A stretch of DNA of 64,000 nt from Ruegeria halocynthiae (GCF_000743705.1 NZ_JQEZ01000001.1:798070-862069), one strand, 5' to 3'. Counted from the stretch's first letter, positions 33,844 through 43,545 are shown. The notes: generated from the letters alone by a model not told the origin. A program made the numbers and translations.

Positions 33844-34962
33844 CTAACTTGGCAAGCACGACCATTCATCAATCACCTGCCCGCCCCGGACGGTCAGCAT
33901 GTGACCAAATTGGTTCAGCACGGCCTCGCTCTGGCTTGGCCACAGCAATGCGATGTTGCCCGGCTTAACGTTAGACGCACGCGGACCGGTCCAGACTTCC
34001 TGATTGCTGGAACGGCCAAAAACCGTTGAGTACCGAAAACCCTTCGGTAATACAGGCTTAGCAAGGAAGTTGCCGCCAAAGACCGCAATATCTGTTTTTG
34101 GTCGAGGCAAAAACTCCAGGCCCGGCAAAGCGTTACCTGGCATGGTCTTGAGAATCGGTGTCGCGATAAACGCGGCGGGCTGAAAATTCCGGGTTGCGGC
34201 GTGATCGAAATCGCTGGGCTTGACCAGGACAGAGCCGAAGGCGACCTCACTGGCGGCCCCGCCCGCAAGATAGGACTGAAAGGTCAGGCTGCCGCCGGTG
34301 TTCAGGCACAGCCCGGCCCCGGCGCCCGGCAAAGCGGCGACCGCGCGCTGGAACGCCTCGGCGCTGGAACGCGCGGCTTTTGGGCGCAGAATGCCGGGCA
34401 GTTTGGCCAGATGCGCCTCGTACCCCATCACCCCGGATAGGCGCGCGTAGGGGTGCGAGGTGATGGCCCGCGCGATATCGGCCACGTGATCCGGGTGCAG
34501 ACCGCCGCGATGCAGGCCGATGTCCAGCTCTAGCGACAGGCGCAGGGGGGATTGCCTCTCTTCGGCCAGCTTCAGGTAATCCCGCAAGTGACCCGGCGTG
34601 TCGATCAGCCATTGCACACGCGCGGCGGCGTTGGGGTGTTTGGCCAGAACATGCGCCGCTGAACTTACGGGCAAGGGTTTTCCGATCAGATGATCGGTCT
34701 CTGGCTCAGCCTCCAAAAGCGACAGCAACATCGGTTCCGAGAATGTCATCAGGCCAGAGGTGGGGATAGTCTTTCGGATGTAATCCAGCAGTGGCCTGCA
34801 TGGCAGCGACTTGGCGACCAGCCGCCGATCAAGGCCCGAATCCCCCTCCAGCACCCGCGCACAGTTGGCGTCCAGCCTGTCCAGATCAACCACAGCGACG
34901 GGCTTGTCGACCCCATGGGCGCGCAGGGTTTCCGACAAGGATTGCAGGTATGCGCCTCTCAT
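33844..34962 (-). CDS. PLP-dependent alanine racemase/D-threonine aldolase-like (D-TA family) enzyme
   Basis: 372 aa fold-type III PLP protein. Probable PLP Lys50 in LVAKSLPCRPLL; barrel segments LSLELDIGLHRGGL, GVMGYEAHL and LNTGGSLTFQSYLAG. The C-terminal beta domain ends near SNVKPGNIALLWPSQSEAVLNQFG, the region that holds metal and substrate ligands in D-threonine/D-serine enzymes. Exact substrate unclear. Its ATG overlaps the stop of the lactone oxidase gene by 4 bp. Confidence 0.8.
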   Translation of the reverse strand: MRGAYLQSLSETLRAHGVDKPVAVVDLDRLDANCARVLEGDSGLDRRLVAKSLPCRPLLDYIRKTIPTSGLMTFSEPMLLSLLEAEPETDHLIGKPLPVSSAAHVLAKHPNAAARVQWLIDTPGHLRDYLKLAEERQSPLRLSLELDIGLHRGGLHPDHVADIARAITSHPYARLSGVMGYEAHLAKLPGILRPKAARSSAEAFQRAVAALPGAGAGLCLNTGGSLTFQSYLAGGAASEVAFGSVLVKPSDFDHAATRNFQPAAFIATPILKTMPGNALPGLEFLPRPKTDIAVFGGNFLAKPVLPKGFRYSTVFGRSSNQEVWTGPRASNVKPGNIALLWPSQSEAVLNQFGHMLTVRGGQVIDEWSCLPS

Positions 34963-36206
34963 GGCTGAAACAGTCGGGCAAGGGCGGGTGTCAGGAATTT
35001 ACCCGCCGGATCAAGCTGTTCCCGCAACGCGCAAAAGCGGTCGAAATCAGGGTACAGCTCGGACAGCGTATTGTAGGTCAGACTGTGCATCTTGCCCCAA
35101 TGCGGTCGGCCCCCGGCCTCAACCAGCAGCGGCTCAATGGCGTCAAAGAACGGCGCGTGATCCTCATCCACATCACTGTGTATGGCAATGGAAATGCGCG
35201 GCCCGCCCTGAAACGGCGACAGGCAGGCGGTGTCGCCCGCCGTCTGGCGCACCTCGATTGGGAAATATATGTCTTGATGATTCCGGTGCAGGCGCGTCAG
35301 AACCTCTTGCAGAACATCCTCTGCAACTTCGGGCGGCAGGTGATATTCCATCTCTTTGAACCGGATACGCCGATCGCTGCAAAGAACACGCCAGCTTTCG
35401 CCGACGTAATCCTCATCCGATTGCGCAAGGGTCAGAAGATGCAGCAACATTCTGCGCAGGCCAGGGCTGATCCGACCGGCGTTGCGTGCAAGTTTCAGCG
35501 CTTTGACCGCGATCATATCCAGATCGAACGGTGCCTTGGTTTCAGGGTCCGCCGTCAGTTCGTGTTGGATTTCCACGGCCCTGCCTGTGAACGGAAGGTA
35601 GAAAAATTCGAAATTCCGATGGTCTGCCCATTTCTGGTGCATATGCGTCAGCGTGTCCTCAATCCGGGCCAACCGTACGCGTCGCCGCAGATTGTATTTC
35701 GGAACCAGAGATACCTGCGCCTCGGTCAGAACACCCAACAGCCCCAGCGAGACCTGCACCATCTCAAGCGGGACATCGTCGGTGGACAGAATATCTCCGT
35801 CTGCACCGACCAGTTTGGCGGCGGTGATTTCCGCGGCAAGACAGGGCAAGCTGCGCCCGGTGCCATGCGTCGCGGTCGACGCCGCACCCGCCAGCGATTG
35901 CGCGTTGATGTCCCCAAGATTGCGAAATGCCAGACCATGATCCGCCAACGCCGGAGAGAGATCCCACAAGCGCGCATTTGCATTCACCCAAACCCGGTTT
36001 TCACCGACCTTTCCCAGCGTGGGCAGGTCCAACCCCGACAGATCAAGAATCCGATCCGCCCCGGCCACGATTGGGGTGAACGAATGCCCCGCCCCTACAA
36101 CTCTCAGACTATCTGGCTGCGCCACCACCCGCTGCAATTCCGCAACTGACGACGGGCGCGTGATTAATGTCTGCGCACGCTGGTTTCCGGCCCAGTTGGT
36201 CCACAT
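34959..36206 (-). CDS. FAD-linked aldonolactone oxidoreductase (D-arabinono-1,4-lactone oxidase family)
   Basis: 415 aa. The N-terminal PCMH-type FAD domain contains RVVGAGHSFTPIV and later AGAASTATHGTG; the C-terminal ALO domain carries GGRPHWGKMHSL, the conserved HWGK signature. It oxidises a sugar 1,4-lactone; the true substrate is not known. ATG at 36204-36206 has GGAGGAG 8 nt upstream; an upstream extension to 36242 is less likely. Coupled to the PLP enzyme. Confidence 0.87.
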   Translation of the reverse strand: MWTNWAGNQRAQTLITRPSSVAELQRVVAQPDSLRVVGAGHSFTPIVAGADRILDLSGLDLPTLGKVGENRVWVNANARLWDLSPALADHGLAFRNLGDINAQSLAGAASTATHGTGRSLPCLAAEITAAKLVGADGDILSTDDVPLEMVQVSLGLLGVLTEAQVSLVPKYNLRRRVRLARIEDTLTHMHQKWADHRNFEFFYLPFTGRAVEIQHELTADPETKAPFDLDMIAVKALKLARNAGRISPGLRRMLLHLLTLAQSDEDYVGESWRVLCSDRRIRFKEMEYHLPPEVAEDVLQEVLTRLHRNHQDIYFPIEVRQTAGDTACLSPFQGGPRISIAIHSDVDEDHAPFFDAIEPLLVEAGGRPHWGKMHSLTYNTLSELYPDFDRFCALREQLDPAGKFLTPALARLFQP

Positions 36207-36293
36207 GTGCTTTCTCCTCCGGGTTTGAGGATTGCAGCACATAGGAATTGAAACAAGTCAGGATTACAGCGGCTTACCCTACGGGAGCTTCCC

Positions 36294-36815
36294 TTAGGCC
36301 GCAGCCGCCCGTTGGGCTGTTACGCGGTCAAGCCACGCAGTGATGGCTTCCAACTCTGGCGACAGCTGCTCGGCGGCACCATCGGTGAAGGCTTCGAATT
36401 TTTCCTTGTTCAATCCGTTCACACCGACCAGCACCGGGATATCCAGCGTCAGCGCCTCGGCGATTACAGGGCGGAAACCACGCCCGTCAGCCTCATGCTT
36501 GCCGAATTTATTGATGATCAGCAACTGAGGCGCATCAGTCAGCGAAGCCGTGACATAGCCAACCGCCTGTTCTAGCGCCGCCGGATCAAGGCGACAGCCG
36601 CGCGACTGCGTGCCCAGGGACTGCGAAATGCGGATGGTCTCGCCTTCCGGCAGTACTCGCACGTCCATGTCGCATTTGCTGCTGTCGACGCAATCGGTGT
36701 TGGTTTGCACCACACCTGCCAGCCGCGCGCCCGTGTTCAGCAGATGCTCGGCAGCTGCGCTTAGCAGGCGGTCAGTTGCGCCGCGATCGGTGGTGGTGAC
36801 ATAGGCCAGATACAT
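36294..36815 (-). CDS. DUF2478 family protein (ATPase-like)
   Basis: 173 aa. Begins MYLAYVTTTDRGATDRLLSAAAEHLL and has GARLAGVVQTNTD, SQSLGTQSRGCRLDPAALEQA and LLIINKFGKHEADGRGFRPVIAEAL. This is the DUF2478 pattern, proteins often near molybdenum or nitrogen-oxide genes and related to nucleotide-binding folds. Start ATG at 36813-36815, preceded by GAGG at suitable spacing; an ATG at 36863 is possible. Confidence 0.75.
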   Translation of the reverse strand: MYLAYVTTTDRGATDRLLSAAAEHLLNTGARLAGVVQTNTDCVDSSKCDMDVRVLPEGETIRISQSLGTQSRGCRLDPAALEQAVGYVTASLTDAPQLLIINKFGKHEADGRGFRPVIAEALTLDIPVLVGVNGLNKEKFEAFTDGAAEQLSPELEAITAWLDRVTAQRAAAA

Positions 36816-36888
36816 CCAGAGACCCTCATTGTCCAAAAGTGTAACGTTCCAGATAGCACGCATACCGGTGTCCGGCCACTCCTGCGCG

Positions 36889-37554
36889 TTATGGAAGTGG
36901 TGATAGACCGATCACAGGTGCGTGCAGGTGAAGCAGAACCGCAAAAACGATAATTGAAATCAGCCTCACCCAGAGACGTGGCCAGGGTCGAGGTGCGCGC
37001 AATGACAGGCGCGCGGTGTTGCGCGACAGGCGCATCCATTCGCCGCCCATCACGCGCATGTTGCGGCGGTCGATGGTGGTCATGCCTATCCCTGCAAAAC
37101 CTGTGAACAAGCCGAACAGAATGACGTGTGACAGGCTGCCATTGGCCAGCAGATGTGCCAAAGCCCACAGCATCAGCGCCGCCAGGATCGGGTGGCGCGT
37201 GGTGCGCAAGATACCGGGGTTTTCGGGATCGAACCGGCGATGCCCCAACCCGCCGAATGAAAACGGGTTCTGGATCGAAAGACCCGCAACCGCCAGCCAG
37301 CACACAACTGGCATGATCAAAACCGGGACCCAGCGAAAGATGGGAAGCGGGGGAATGACCTCGATATACGGGGCGTGCGCGGCTGCAATGATCAGCCACC
37401 CCAGAACCAGCAGGGACAGCACGGAATAGGCGGTGAAATACCCCCTGCGCCCCAATGATTCAATCAACCACCCACGCATCGTCGGGCGCGTCGGGATGAC
37501 ATGGCTCAGCATAAAGGTGATTAGTGCTGCAAGAAAAAGACCCCAGCCGGTCAT
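36889..37554 (-). CDS. NnrU family membrane protein
   Basis: 221 aa with about six hydrophobic helices. N-terminal LFLAALITFMLSHVIPTRP and the family segment NPGILRTTRHPILAALMLWALAHLLANG identify NnrU-like proteins, originally linked to nitric-oxide/denitrification genes; some related proteins are methyltransferase-fold membrane enzymes. No denitrification genes are in view, so the role is open. ATG at 37552-37554. Confidence 0.85.
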   Translation of the reverse strand: MTGWGLFLAALITFMLSHVIPTRPTMRGWLIESLGRRGYFTAYSVLSLLVLGWLIIAAAHAPYIEVIPPLPIFRWVPVLIMPVVCWLAVAGLSIQNPFSFGGLGHRRFDPENPGILRTTRHPILAALMLWALAHLLANGSLSHVILFGLFTGFAGIGMTTIDRRNMRVMGGEWMRLSRNTARLSLRAPRPWPRLWVRLISIIVFAVLLHLHAPVIGLSPLP

Positions 37555-37661
37555 GGCAATCTCCGAACATGTTGCGCCCGGTTTAAGACTTGGATACGCG
37601 GTGGTCCTTGTCCGAAATCAAGTCAGGAAACAGGGGCGGCTGCACCGCCCCTGCCCGTTGT

Positions 37662-39725
37662 TCACAGACCCAGCGCCTTGCGCCGCTCTTCGGCAAAACC
37701 CTGCACCATGCGGTCAGCAATCAGCGCAAGAATGGCCATTGCCGCCCCGGCCGAGATGCCCAGCCCCACATCCGCCTGCCCCAGCGCCAGATAGATCGAC
37801 TGGCCCAGACCGGTGGTCCCGATCAGCGCCGCGATCACCAGCATGGCAAAGGCATAAAGGATGGTCTGGTTCAGCCCCAGCAGGATGGTCGGCGCGGCAT
37901 AAGGCCCGCGTACATCACGCATGATCTGCCACTCGGTCGCGCCACTGGAAATGGCGGCCTCCATCATCTCTTCCGGGGTGTTGATCAGCCCGTGGCGGGT
38001 GTAGCGGATCATCGGGACGATGGCATAGGCGCAAATCGCCAGGAAGGCCGAGAACTCGCCGATCTGAAACACCATCAGGACGGGGATCAGAAAGACGAAC
38101 AGCGGGATCGTCTGCAGCATGTCGCAGATCGGGCGCACCACTTTCCACACCGGCCCCCAGACCGCACTGGCCAGACCGATCAGACCGCCCACCACGGCGC
38201 ACGAAAACACCGCCGCGCCGCTGAGGTAGAGCGACAGCAGCGCCCTCTCCCACAGGCCCGAGACGAGGATGGTGCACAGCAGCCCCACCGACAGCACCGC
38301 TAGACGCCAACCGCCCGCAACCCAGCCCAACGCAGCAGTGGCGGTCAGGACAAAGGGCCATGGCAGGTTCGAGATACCAGTTTCCAACATGCCAATCAGG
38401 ATCAGCACCACCAGACCGCCGGTCAGACGCCCGCGCCACGCCATCAACGCAGCGATACCTGCACCTACGGCAAAAAGCCCATAGCTCATGCCCGGGGTCC
38501 ATTGGAAACCCCATGTAAACGGCAGCACCGCCTGATCAAGGCCAATCCGCAACGGCAGCAACACATAGAACAGAGAGTTGTTCTTGAGCGCGTCCAGCCA
38601 CGGTCCATTGGCCTGCGTGAACGCGGTCAGGCCGCTGTCAATCACATCGGCCATCGGATCCAGTATGGTCAGCTCGGACGGGTTGGGCAGCCACGCCCAG
38701 AAGGCCGCCGTGAACAGCACGGTAAAACCCAGCACGGCCCAGACGACACGCTGGTCATAGCGCTTGCGCTCAGTCGCGAGCGTGCCGCTCATCCGGTCGA
38801 TCACCACAGCAAAGACAACGATCACCAGCCCGGCCATCAGCGCCTCGCCGAATTGTGCCTTGCGCATGGTCAAAAGAACTTCCCAGCCGATATCGTTGAA
38901 CCCGCCGATCACGGCGGCGATGATCACCATCGACAGGGCGGCCATCAGGCATTGGTTCACACCAACCATGATCTGTGTGGCCGCCGCAGGGATTTCGACC
39001 TGAAACAGCTGCTGGAACCGCGTGCCGCCGGACATGATGGCGGCCTCTTTGATCTCGGGCTCGACCCGTTCCAACCCCAGCATCACGTTGCGCGCCATCG
39101 GCGGTGCGGCATAGATGGCCGAGGCGATCAGCCCGACCACCGGGCCAAAGCCGAACAGCAACAGCAAAGGCGTCAGATAAGCGAATGTCGGCACCGTCTG
39201 CATGACATCCAGCACCGCCTGCACAAAGGATTTCACCTTGGGCACTTCGTTGGCGAGGATGCCGATGGCCCCGCCCACCGTCAGCGCGACCGGAACGGAA
39301 ACAGCCACCAGCGCCAGCGTATTCATGCTTTCGACCCAATACCCCGAGGCCAGCACAAAGCTGAGGCCAACGAAGCCCAGCGCCGCCATGGGCAACCCGC
39401 CCAGATACCAGCCCAGCGCCGTCACCAGCCCGATCAGGATCGGCCACGGCGTGTTGCCCAACACATAGTTGGCCGCATCCATCGGATAGGTCATCAGGTC
39501 GGAAAACAACCGCATCGCCGGTTTGATCCCGTTCAGGAACCAATCGAGGAATGTGCCGACCCACTCAGTCGCGGGCAATTCCCATGCGGTCGGCCATTTG
39601 ACCAACCAGGGCGCGGCACCTTCCAGCGCCAGACACAGCGCGCCAACGATCACCGTGATCAGCGCCGCCTTGGCCCCGACCGTCAAATGCACCTGCTGCG
39701 AAGGGGTATCCGTGACGGCAGTCAT
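37662..39725 (-). CDS. Quaternary-amine ABC transporter, double-length permease
   Basis: 687 aa with two tandem ProW-type permease halves, so one chain likely supplies both membrane domains. Each half has an EAA-type loop (PPMARNVMLGLERVEPEIKEAAIMSGGT in the first, INTPEEMMEAAISSGATEWQ in the second; the key pattern is EAA-x3-G). About 13-15 hydrophobic helices. It overlaps the ATPase gene by 4 bp. The family imports glycine betaine, proline betaine, choline or TMAO. Confidence 0.92.
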   Translation of the reverse strand: MTAVTDTPSQQVHLTVGAKAALITVIVGALCLALEGAAPWLVKWPTAWELPATEWVGTFLDWFLNGIKPAMRLFSDLMTYPMDAANYVLGNTPWPILIGLVTALGWYLGGLPMAALGFVGLSFVLASGYWVESMNTLALVAVSVPVALTVGGAIGILANEVPKVKSFVQAVLDVMQTVPTFAYLTPLLLLFGFGPVVGLIASAIYAAPPMARNVMLGLERVEPEIKEAAIMSGGTRFQQLFQVEIPAAATQIMVGVNQCLMAALSMVIIAAVIGGFNDIGWEVLLTMRKAQFGEALMAGLVIVVFAVVIDRMSGTLATERKRYDQRVVWAVLGFTVLFTAAFWAWLPNPSELTILDPMADVIDSGLTAFTQANGPWLDALKNNSLFYVLLPLRIGLDQAVLPFTWGFQWTPGMSYGLFAVGAGIAALMAWRGRLTGGLVVLILIGMLETGISNLPWPFVLTATAALGWVAGGWRLAVLSVGLLCTILVSGLWERALLSLYLSGAAVFSCAVVGGLIGLASAVWGPVWKVVRPICDMLQTIPLFVFLIPVLMVFQIGEFSAFLAICAYAIVPMIRYTRHGLINTPEEMMEAAISSGATEWQIMRDVRGPYAAPTILLGLNQTILYAFAMLVIAALIGTTGLGQSIYLALGQADVGLGISAGAAMAILALIADRMVQGFAEERRKALGL

Positions 39726-40771
39726 GATTCATCCACCTGCAACGCAGCGGCCAGATCAGATGGATGCACTGTTCCAACGACCGCGCCGCTTTCGTCACGC
39801 ACCGGCACGGGTTCATACAGCTCCATGCAATGCGCCAACGCGGCGTCCAGCGTCATCGCCGTGGTCAGACCGGGATCATCCGGGCCGCACTCACTTTCGT
39901 CCCGCATGACCGAGGCGACCTTGGCGTGCTGCCCCTTGGCCACATCCTTGGAGAACTCGCGCACATAGTCATCGACCGGGCGCAGCACGATATCCGTCGG
40001 TGTGCCGATCTGAACGATCTTGCCATCGCGCATGATAGCGATGCGATCGGCCAGTTTCAGCGCCTCGGCGATGTCGTGGGTGATGAATACGATGGATTTC
40101 TTCAGCGTCGCTTGAATGCGCAGGAACTCATCCTGCAACTGACGCCGGATCAGCGGATCAAGCGCCGAGAACGGCTCGTCCAGAAACCAGATGTCAGGGT
40201 TCACGGCAAGGCTGCGTGCGATCCCCACACGCTGACGCTGACCACCCGAAAGCTGGCGCGGGAAGCTGTCCTCGCGCCCTTCAAGGCCAACCAGCGAGAT
40301 CACCTCTTGCGCGCGGGCAAGGCGCTCCTTGCGGCCTATGCCCTGAACACGCAGCGGATAGGCCACGTTTTCGGCAACGGTCATATGCGGGAACAGACCG
40401 AAATGTTGGAATACCATTCCCAGCTTTTTACGGCGCAATTCGGTCAGGGCTTTCTTCGAGGCCCCGATGACGTTCTCGCCATCGACACGAATCTCACCCC
40501 CCGTGCCCGGCAACAGCTGCGAGATACAGCGGATCAATGTTGATTTGCCAGAACCGGACAGGCCCATGATAACGAACAGCTCGCCATCCTTGACCTCAAA
40601 GTTGGCATCCTGAACGGCGGGAATAAAGCCCTTTTCGCTGAGGTCAGCGGCGGCTTTTTCGGCGTCATTCCCTGACCGAGACAGCGCGTCGGTCAGGGCT
40701 TTTTCAGCGCCCGGGCCAAAAACCTGCCAGAGATTCTGGCAGGCGATGGCTGGCGTATTTACGTCGGTCAC
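39722..40771 (-). CDS. Quaternary-amine ABC transporter, ATP-binding protein (ProV type)
   Basis: 349 aa. Walker [14 protein letters not shown]-loop, signature [14 protein letters not shown], Walker [13 protein letters not shown] and switch [10 protein letters not shown] pre-domain of about 50 residues and a C-terminal regulatory tail (CBS-like, ending [14 protein letters not shown]) are typical of osmoregulated ProV/OpuAA proteins. The start is GTG (complement of 40769-40771), 10 bp after the binding-protein stop. Confidence 0.93.
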   Translation of the reverse strand: MTDVNTPAIACQNLWQVFGPGAEKALTDALSRSGNDAEKAAADLSEKGFIPAVQDANFEVKDGELFVIMGLSGSGKSTLIRCISQLLPGTGGEIRVDGENVIGASKKALTELRRKKLGMVFQHFGLFPHMTVAENVAYPLRVQGIGRKERLARAQEVISLVGLEGREDSFPRQLSGGQRQRVGIARSLAVNPDIWFLDEPFSALDPLIRRQLQDEFLRIQATLKKSIVFITHDIAEALKLADRIAIMRDGKIVQIGTPTDIVLRPVDDYVREFSKDVAKGQHAKVASVMRDESECGPDDPGLTTAMTLDAALAHCMELYEPVPVRDESGAVVGTVHPSDLAAALQVDES

Positions 40772-40781
40772 TTAAGCAGGC

Positions 40782-41732
40782 TCACTGAGTTGCCGCGTCA
40801 ACAACCGGACGCCACTTGCCTTCGTTTTCGGACATCCATGCCGCGACGACCTCTTCGACGGAACCGCCATCCACGTCGATCGCGCCCATCATCGGCTGCT
40901 GATCCTCAACTGCCAGTTGATAATTGGTCAGGATCTCATGGGCCGCCGGCCATTTGTCTTCCATGCCGCTCCAGCTGGCCTTGAAAATACGCGAGGGCGA
41001 AAAGTCACAATCGTTCACCGCGTTCGGGTTCGGGCCCCACGCCGGATCGTTGAAACAGGCGTCTTCGCCTGCGGGCAGTTCGACAAACTGCACGTCATAG
41101 GCCGACATTGCCCAATGCGGCTGCCAAAAGGTGATCAGCAGGGGCGATTTACGCTCTGTCGAGGCGCGCAGTTCAGCGATCAAAGCCCCTTCGGAGCCTG
41201 CAGGAACGGCCTTGAACGGCAGCTCAAGCCCGGTCATGCGGTCCGCGCCGGGTGTGCCCCAATCTGCGGGATAATCGACCAGACGACCGCCGGGCAGTGT
41301 TTCGGCAGTGGCAAAGACCTGCGCGCATTCCTTCAACGCCTCCCATGCGGGCAAGCCTGGGCACAGATCGGCCACATGTGCGGGATACGCGATGCCCTCT
41401 TTGGCGTTCAAGCCGAGATCACCGATTTCAACCACGGTGCCTTCGGCGACCTTCTTGGCGTATTCATCCGATACGTTCGACGACCAGATTTCAAGCGTGG
41501 CGTCGATGTCGCCATCGGCCACCGCCTGGAATTGGTTCATCATACCCGCGGTTACATATTCAACGTTGTACCCGGCTGCTTTCAGCATCTCACCTGCCAC
41601 ATGCGTGGTGATGTGTTGGCCGGTCCATTCGTTGATCGCCAGTTTGATCGGTTCATCCACCGCGCCCATATCGGCGGCGTAAGCGGACCCCGCGACCATC
41701 ATAGCCAAAAGGCTTACACTCAGTTTTTTCAT
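40782..41732 (-). CDS. Quaternary-amine ABC transporter, periplasmic binding protein
   Basis: 316 aa OpuAC/ProX-family protein with signal MKKLSVSLLAMMVAGSAYA. Aromatic residues suited to trimethylammonium binding occur in INEWTGQH, TLEIWSSN and ITFWQPHWAMSAYDV. Ligand could be glycine betaine, choline or TMAO (TmoX-like); sequence reading alone does not decide. Start ATG at 41730-41732 has GGGAGA 8 nt upstream; the open frame extends to 41948 without a signal-like sequence. Confidence 0.92.
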   Translation of the reverse strand: MKKLSVSLLAMMVAGSAYAADMGAVDEPIKLAINEWTGQHITTHVAGEMLKAAGYNVEYVTAGMMNQFQAVADGDIDATLEIWSSNVSDEYAKKVAEGTVVEIGDLGLNAKEGIAYPAHVADLCPGLPAWEALKECAQVFATAETLPGGRLVDYPADWGTPGADRMTGLELPFKAVPAGSEGALIAELRASTERKSPLLITFWQPHWAMSAYDVQFVELPAGEDACFNDPAWGPNPNAVNDCDFSPSRIFKASWSGMEDKWPAAHEILTNYQLAVEDQQPMMGAIDVDGGSVEEVVAAWMSENEGKWRPVVDAATQ

Positions 41733-41803
41733 CGACATTCTCCCTGTCTTGTTTTGCTTTTGCCCACCCCGGCGAGTTGTTGCGCGCCGGAAAGTTTGTC
41801 TAA

Positions 41804-41818
41804 CGACATACCATGTCG
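41804..41818. promoter_or_regulatory. Short palindrome CGACAT-ACC-ATGTCG
   Basis: 6-bp arms, 72-86 bp upstream of the binding-protein ATG. The position suits an operator near the promoter, but the regulator is unknown. Confidence 0.3.
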
Positions 41819-41968
41819 CAACATGCACAAAATTAGCCGGAAAAGGGAAGTGAACAGTTTGACACAAGGCGGAAAACTTCGCCCCTGAACCACGCTGTAT
41901 GACCCCGCCTGCTGCATCGTACGGAACGCTCGCGCCCTGGGTTTTCACAACATGTCAGCGCGGTACAT

Positions 41969-41986
41969 TGATTGACGAGTCAATCA
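41969..41986. promoter_or_regulatory. BetI-like operator palindrome TGATTGAC-GA-GTCAATCA
   Basis: Perfect 8-bp arms around GA. BetI, the choline-responsive TetR-family repressor, recognises TTGATTG...CAATCA-type palindromes. The site is 237 bp upstream of the amine-transporter ATG and 166 bp upstream of the glycosylase ATG. The biological match (choline/betaine uptake) supports the call; no betI gene is in the window. Confidence 0.6.
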
Positions 41987-42151
41987 CAAACCCGAATCCG
42001 CCGTTTTGTCGAGTATTTCTTTTGCGTTTGGGCCGGTTTTTTTCCGCGTCACAATGAAATCCGTGGGAACGGACTCGTGAAACATGTCCCCGCGCCAAAG
42101 CCTTGCAACTGGCCGGTCAACGCGCGACCGTGTCAACGGAGGACGCCGCAT

Positions 42152-42814
42152 ATGCACCATTTCAACGATATTTTTCAGATGGCCGCCAACCGCCATGGCG
42201 GCCCCGACGCCCTAGAGGCAAAGCTGGTCAAACCCAAATCTGTGGCCGAACTGGCCGCCATTCCCGATGATCGCTGGCTGTCGATCATCTCCAAAACTGT
42301 CTTTCAGGCCGGTTTCAACTGGAAGGTCATCGAAAATAAATGGGACGGGTTTGAAACGGCGTTCGACGGCTTCGACGTCGGGCGCTGCGCCTTCATGGAT
42401 GATGAGAAATTCGACGCGTTGCTGCAAGACACCCGTATCGTCCGCAATGGCACCAAGATTGCCGCCGTCCGCGACAACGCCGCATTTCTGCTGGAGCTGC
42501 GCGAAGAAGGCGGTACGGGCCAAGTTTTAGGTGGCTGGCCTTCAGAGGATTTCGCCGGGCTGCTGGCGATGTTGGGCAAACGCGGATCGCGTCTGGGCGG
42601 TGCCTCGGCCCAGTTTGCCATGCGGTTTGTCGGTCGTGACAGTTTCATGCTGTCACAGGATGTAACCGCGCGGCTGATCGCCGAAGGCGTGGTCGACAAA
42701 CCTGTGACTTCGAAAAAGGCCATGGCGGCCGTGCAAGGGGCCTTTAACACATGGATGGATCAATCCGGGCGGTCGTTAACGGAAATCAGCCGGGTTTTGG
42801 CGATGAGCCTGTGA
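42152..42814 (+). CDS. DNA-3-methyladenine glycosylase I-like protein
   Basis: 220 aa HhH-GPD-type base-excision glycosylase resembling Tag: ISKTVFQAGFNWKVIENKWDGFETAFDGFDV matches the Tag core (key pieces SKTVFQAGFNW and ENKWDGF), followed by FDALLQDTRIVRNGTKI. The zinc-binding Cys/His set of E. coli Tag is not obvious, so this is a divergent member. ATG 42152 is preceded by GGAGG about 9 nt upstream. Confidence 0.8.
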   Translation: MHHFNDIFQMAANRHGGPDALEAKLVKPKSVAELAAIPDDRWLSIISKTVFQAGFNWKVIENKWDGFETAFDGFDVGRCAFMDDEKFDALLQDTRIVRNGTKIAAVRDNAAFLLELREEGGTGQVLGGWPSEDFAGLLAMLGKRGSRLGGASAQFAMRFVGRDSFMLSQDVTARLIAEGVVDKPVTSKKAMAAVQGAFNTWMDQSGRSLTEISRVLAMSL

Positions 42815-42856
42815 AAACGGCTTGCAGAGTGGATGCTTCGCAGTAGGCTTCGAACC

Positions 42857-43543
42857 ATGGTCTGCCGCATTTTGATGATCTTTCTATTATTGCTCGCCTC
42901 ATGCGGGCGCCCGCTGACAGAGCAGGAACGTGTGTTTGCCGGAACGATACAGGGTGAAACGCTTGACCCGAACAAAGTGCGGTTGGTTCAGGGGGCTCCG
43001 GTGGCACCGATCACCTTCTACCGCCAATCCCGGCCCCGCCTTGCCTGCCGCGAACGCATTCTGCCCCCACCGACCGAGGGCGTTGTTACAGCAAAACCCG
43101 CGGCCGTTGCCCTGTTCAACAGGGTTTACTTTACGCAGGAGTGGTATCTTGAGGACTATATGTCCGATTTCCCCGAGCAGATGAACCTGATCGCCGCGAT
43201 GCTGCTGTCGCATGAGCTGACCCATGTCTGGCAATGGCAGAACCGCCGCACGACAGGATACCACCCGCTGCGCGCGGCGGCGGAACACGGCGGCAACAAA
43301 GACCCTTACCTGTTCGATCTGGAAACCTCATCCGATTTTCTGTCCTACGGATTTGAACAGCAGGGCGCCATCGTCGAAGAATACGTCTGCTGCCGGGCTT
43401 TGGACCCCGCCGCCCCGCGTACGCAAAGGCTGCACGATATGCTGGGCGTCCATTTCGACCTGTCCCCGTTGACGAAACAGAAACGCGAACGCGCGGTGAT
43501 CATTCCGTGGAGCGGCGCTGAGATCGACGGCATTTGCCGGTAA
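42857..43543 (+). CDS. Lipoprotein with HExxH motif, hypothetical
   Basis: 228 aa from ATG 42857 (MVCRILMIFLLLLASCG, lipobox LASC); ATG 42833 is an equal alternative. LLSHELTHVWQWQ contains HELTH, the zinc-protease HExxH pattern, and an acidic region IVEEYVCC lies about 70 residues downstream and could supply the third ligand. Likely an outer-membrane-anchored periplasmic protein; peptidase activity is unproven. Confidence 0.75.
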   Translation: MVCRILMIFLLLLASCGRPLTEQERVFAGTIQGETLDPNKVRLVQGAPVAPITFYRQSRPRLACRERILPPPTEGVVTAKPAAVALFNRVYFTQEWYLEDYMSDFPEQMNLIAAMLLSHELTHVWQWQNRRTTGYHPLRAAAEHGGNKDPYLFDLETSSDFLSYGFEQQGAIVEEYVCCRALDPAAPRTQRLHDMLGVHFDLSPLTKQKRERAVIIPWSGAEIDGICR

Positions 43544-43545
43544 AG

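Larger units (their letters stand above)
41733..42151. other. Divergent regulatory region between the amine transporter and the glycosylase gene
   Basis: About 420 bp without a credible gene. It contains the BetI-like palindrome (41969-41986) and a shorter palindrome (41804-41818). No strong promoter consensus was recognised. Confidence 0.6.
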
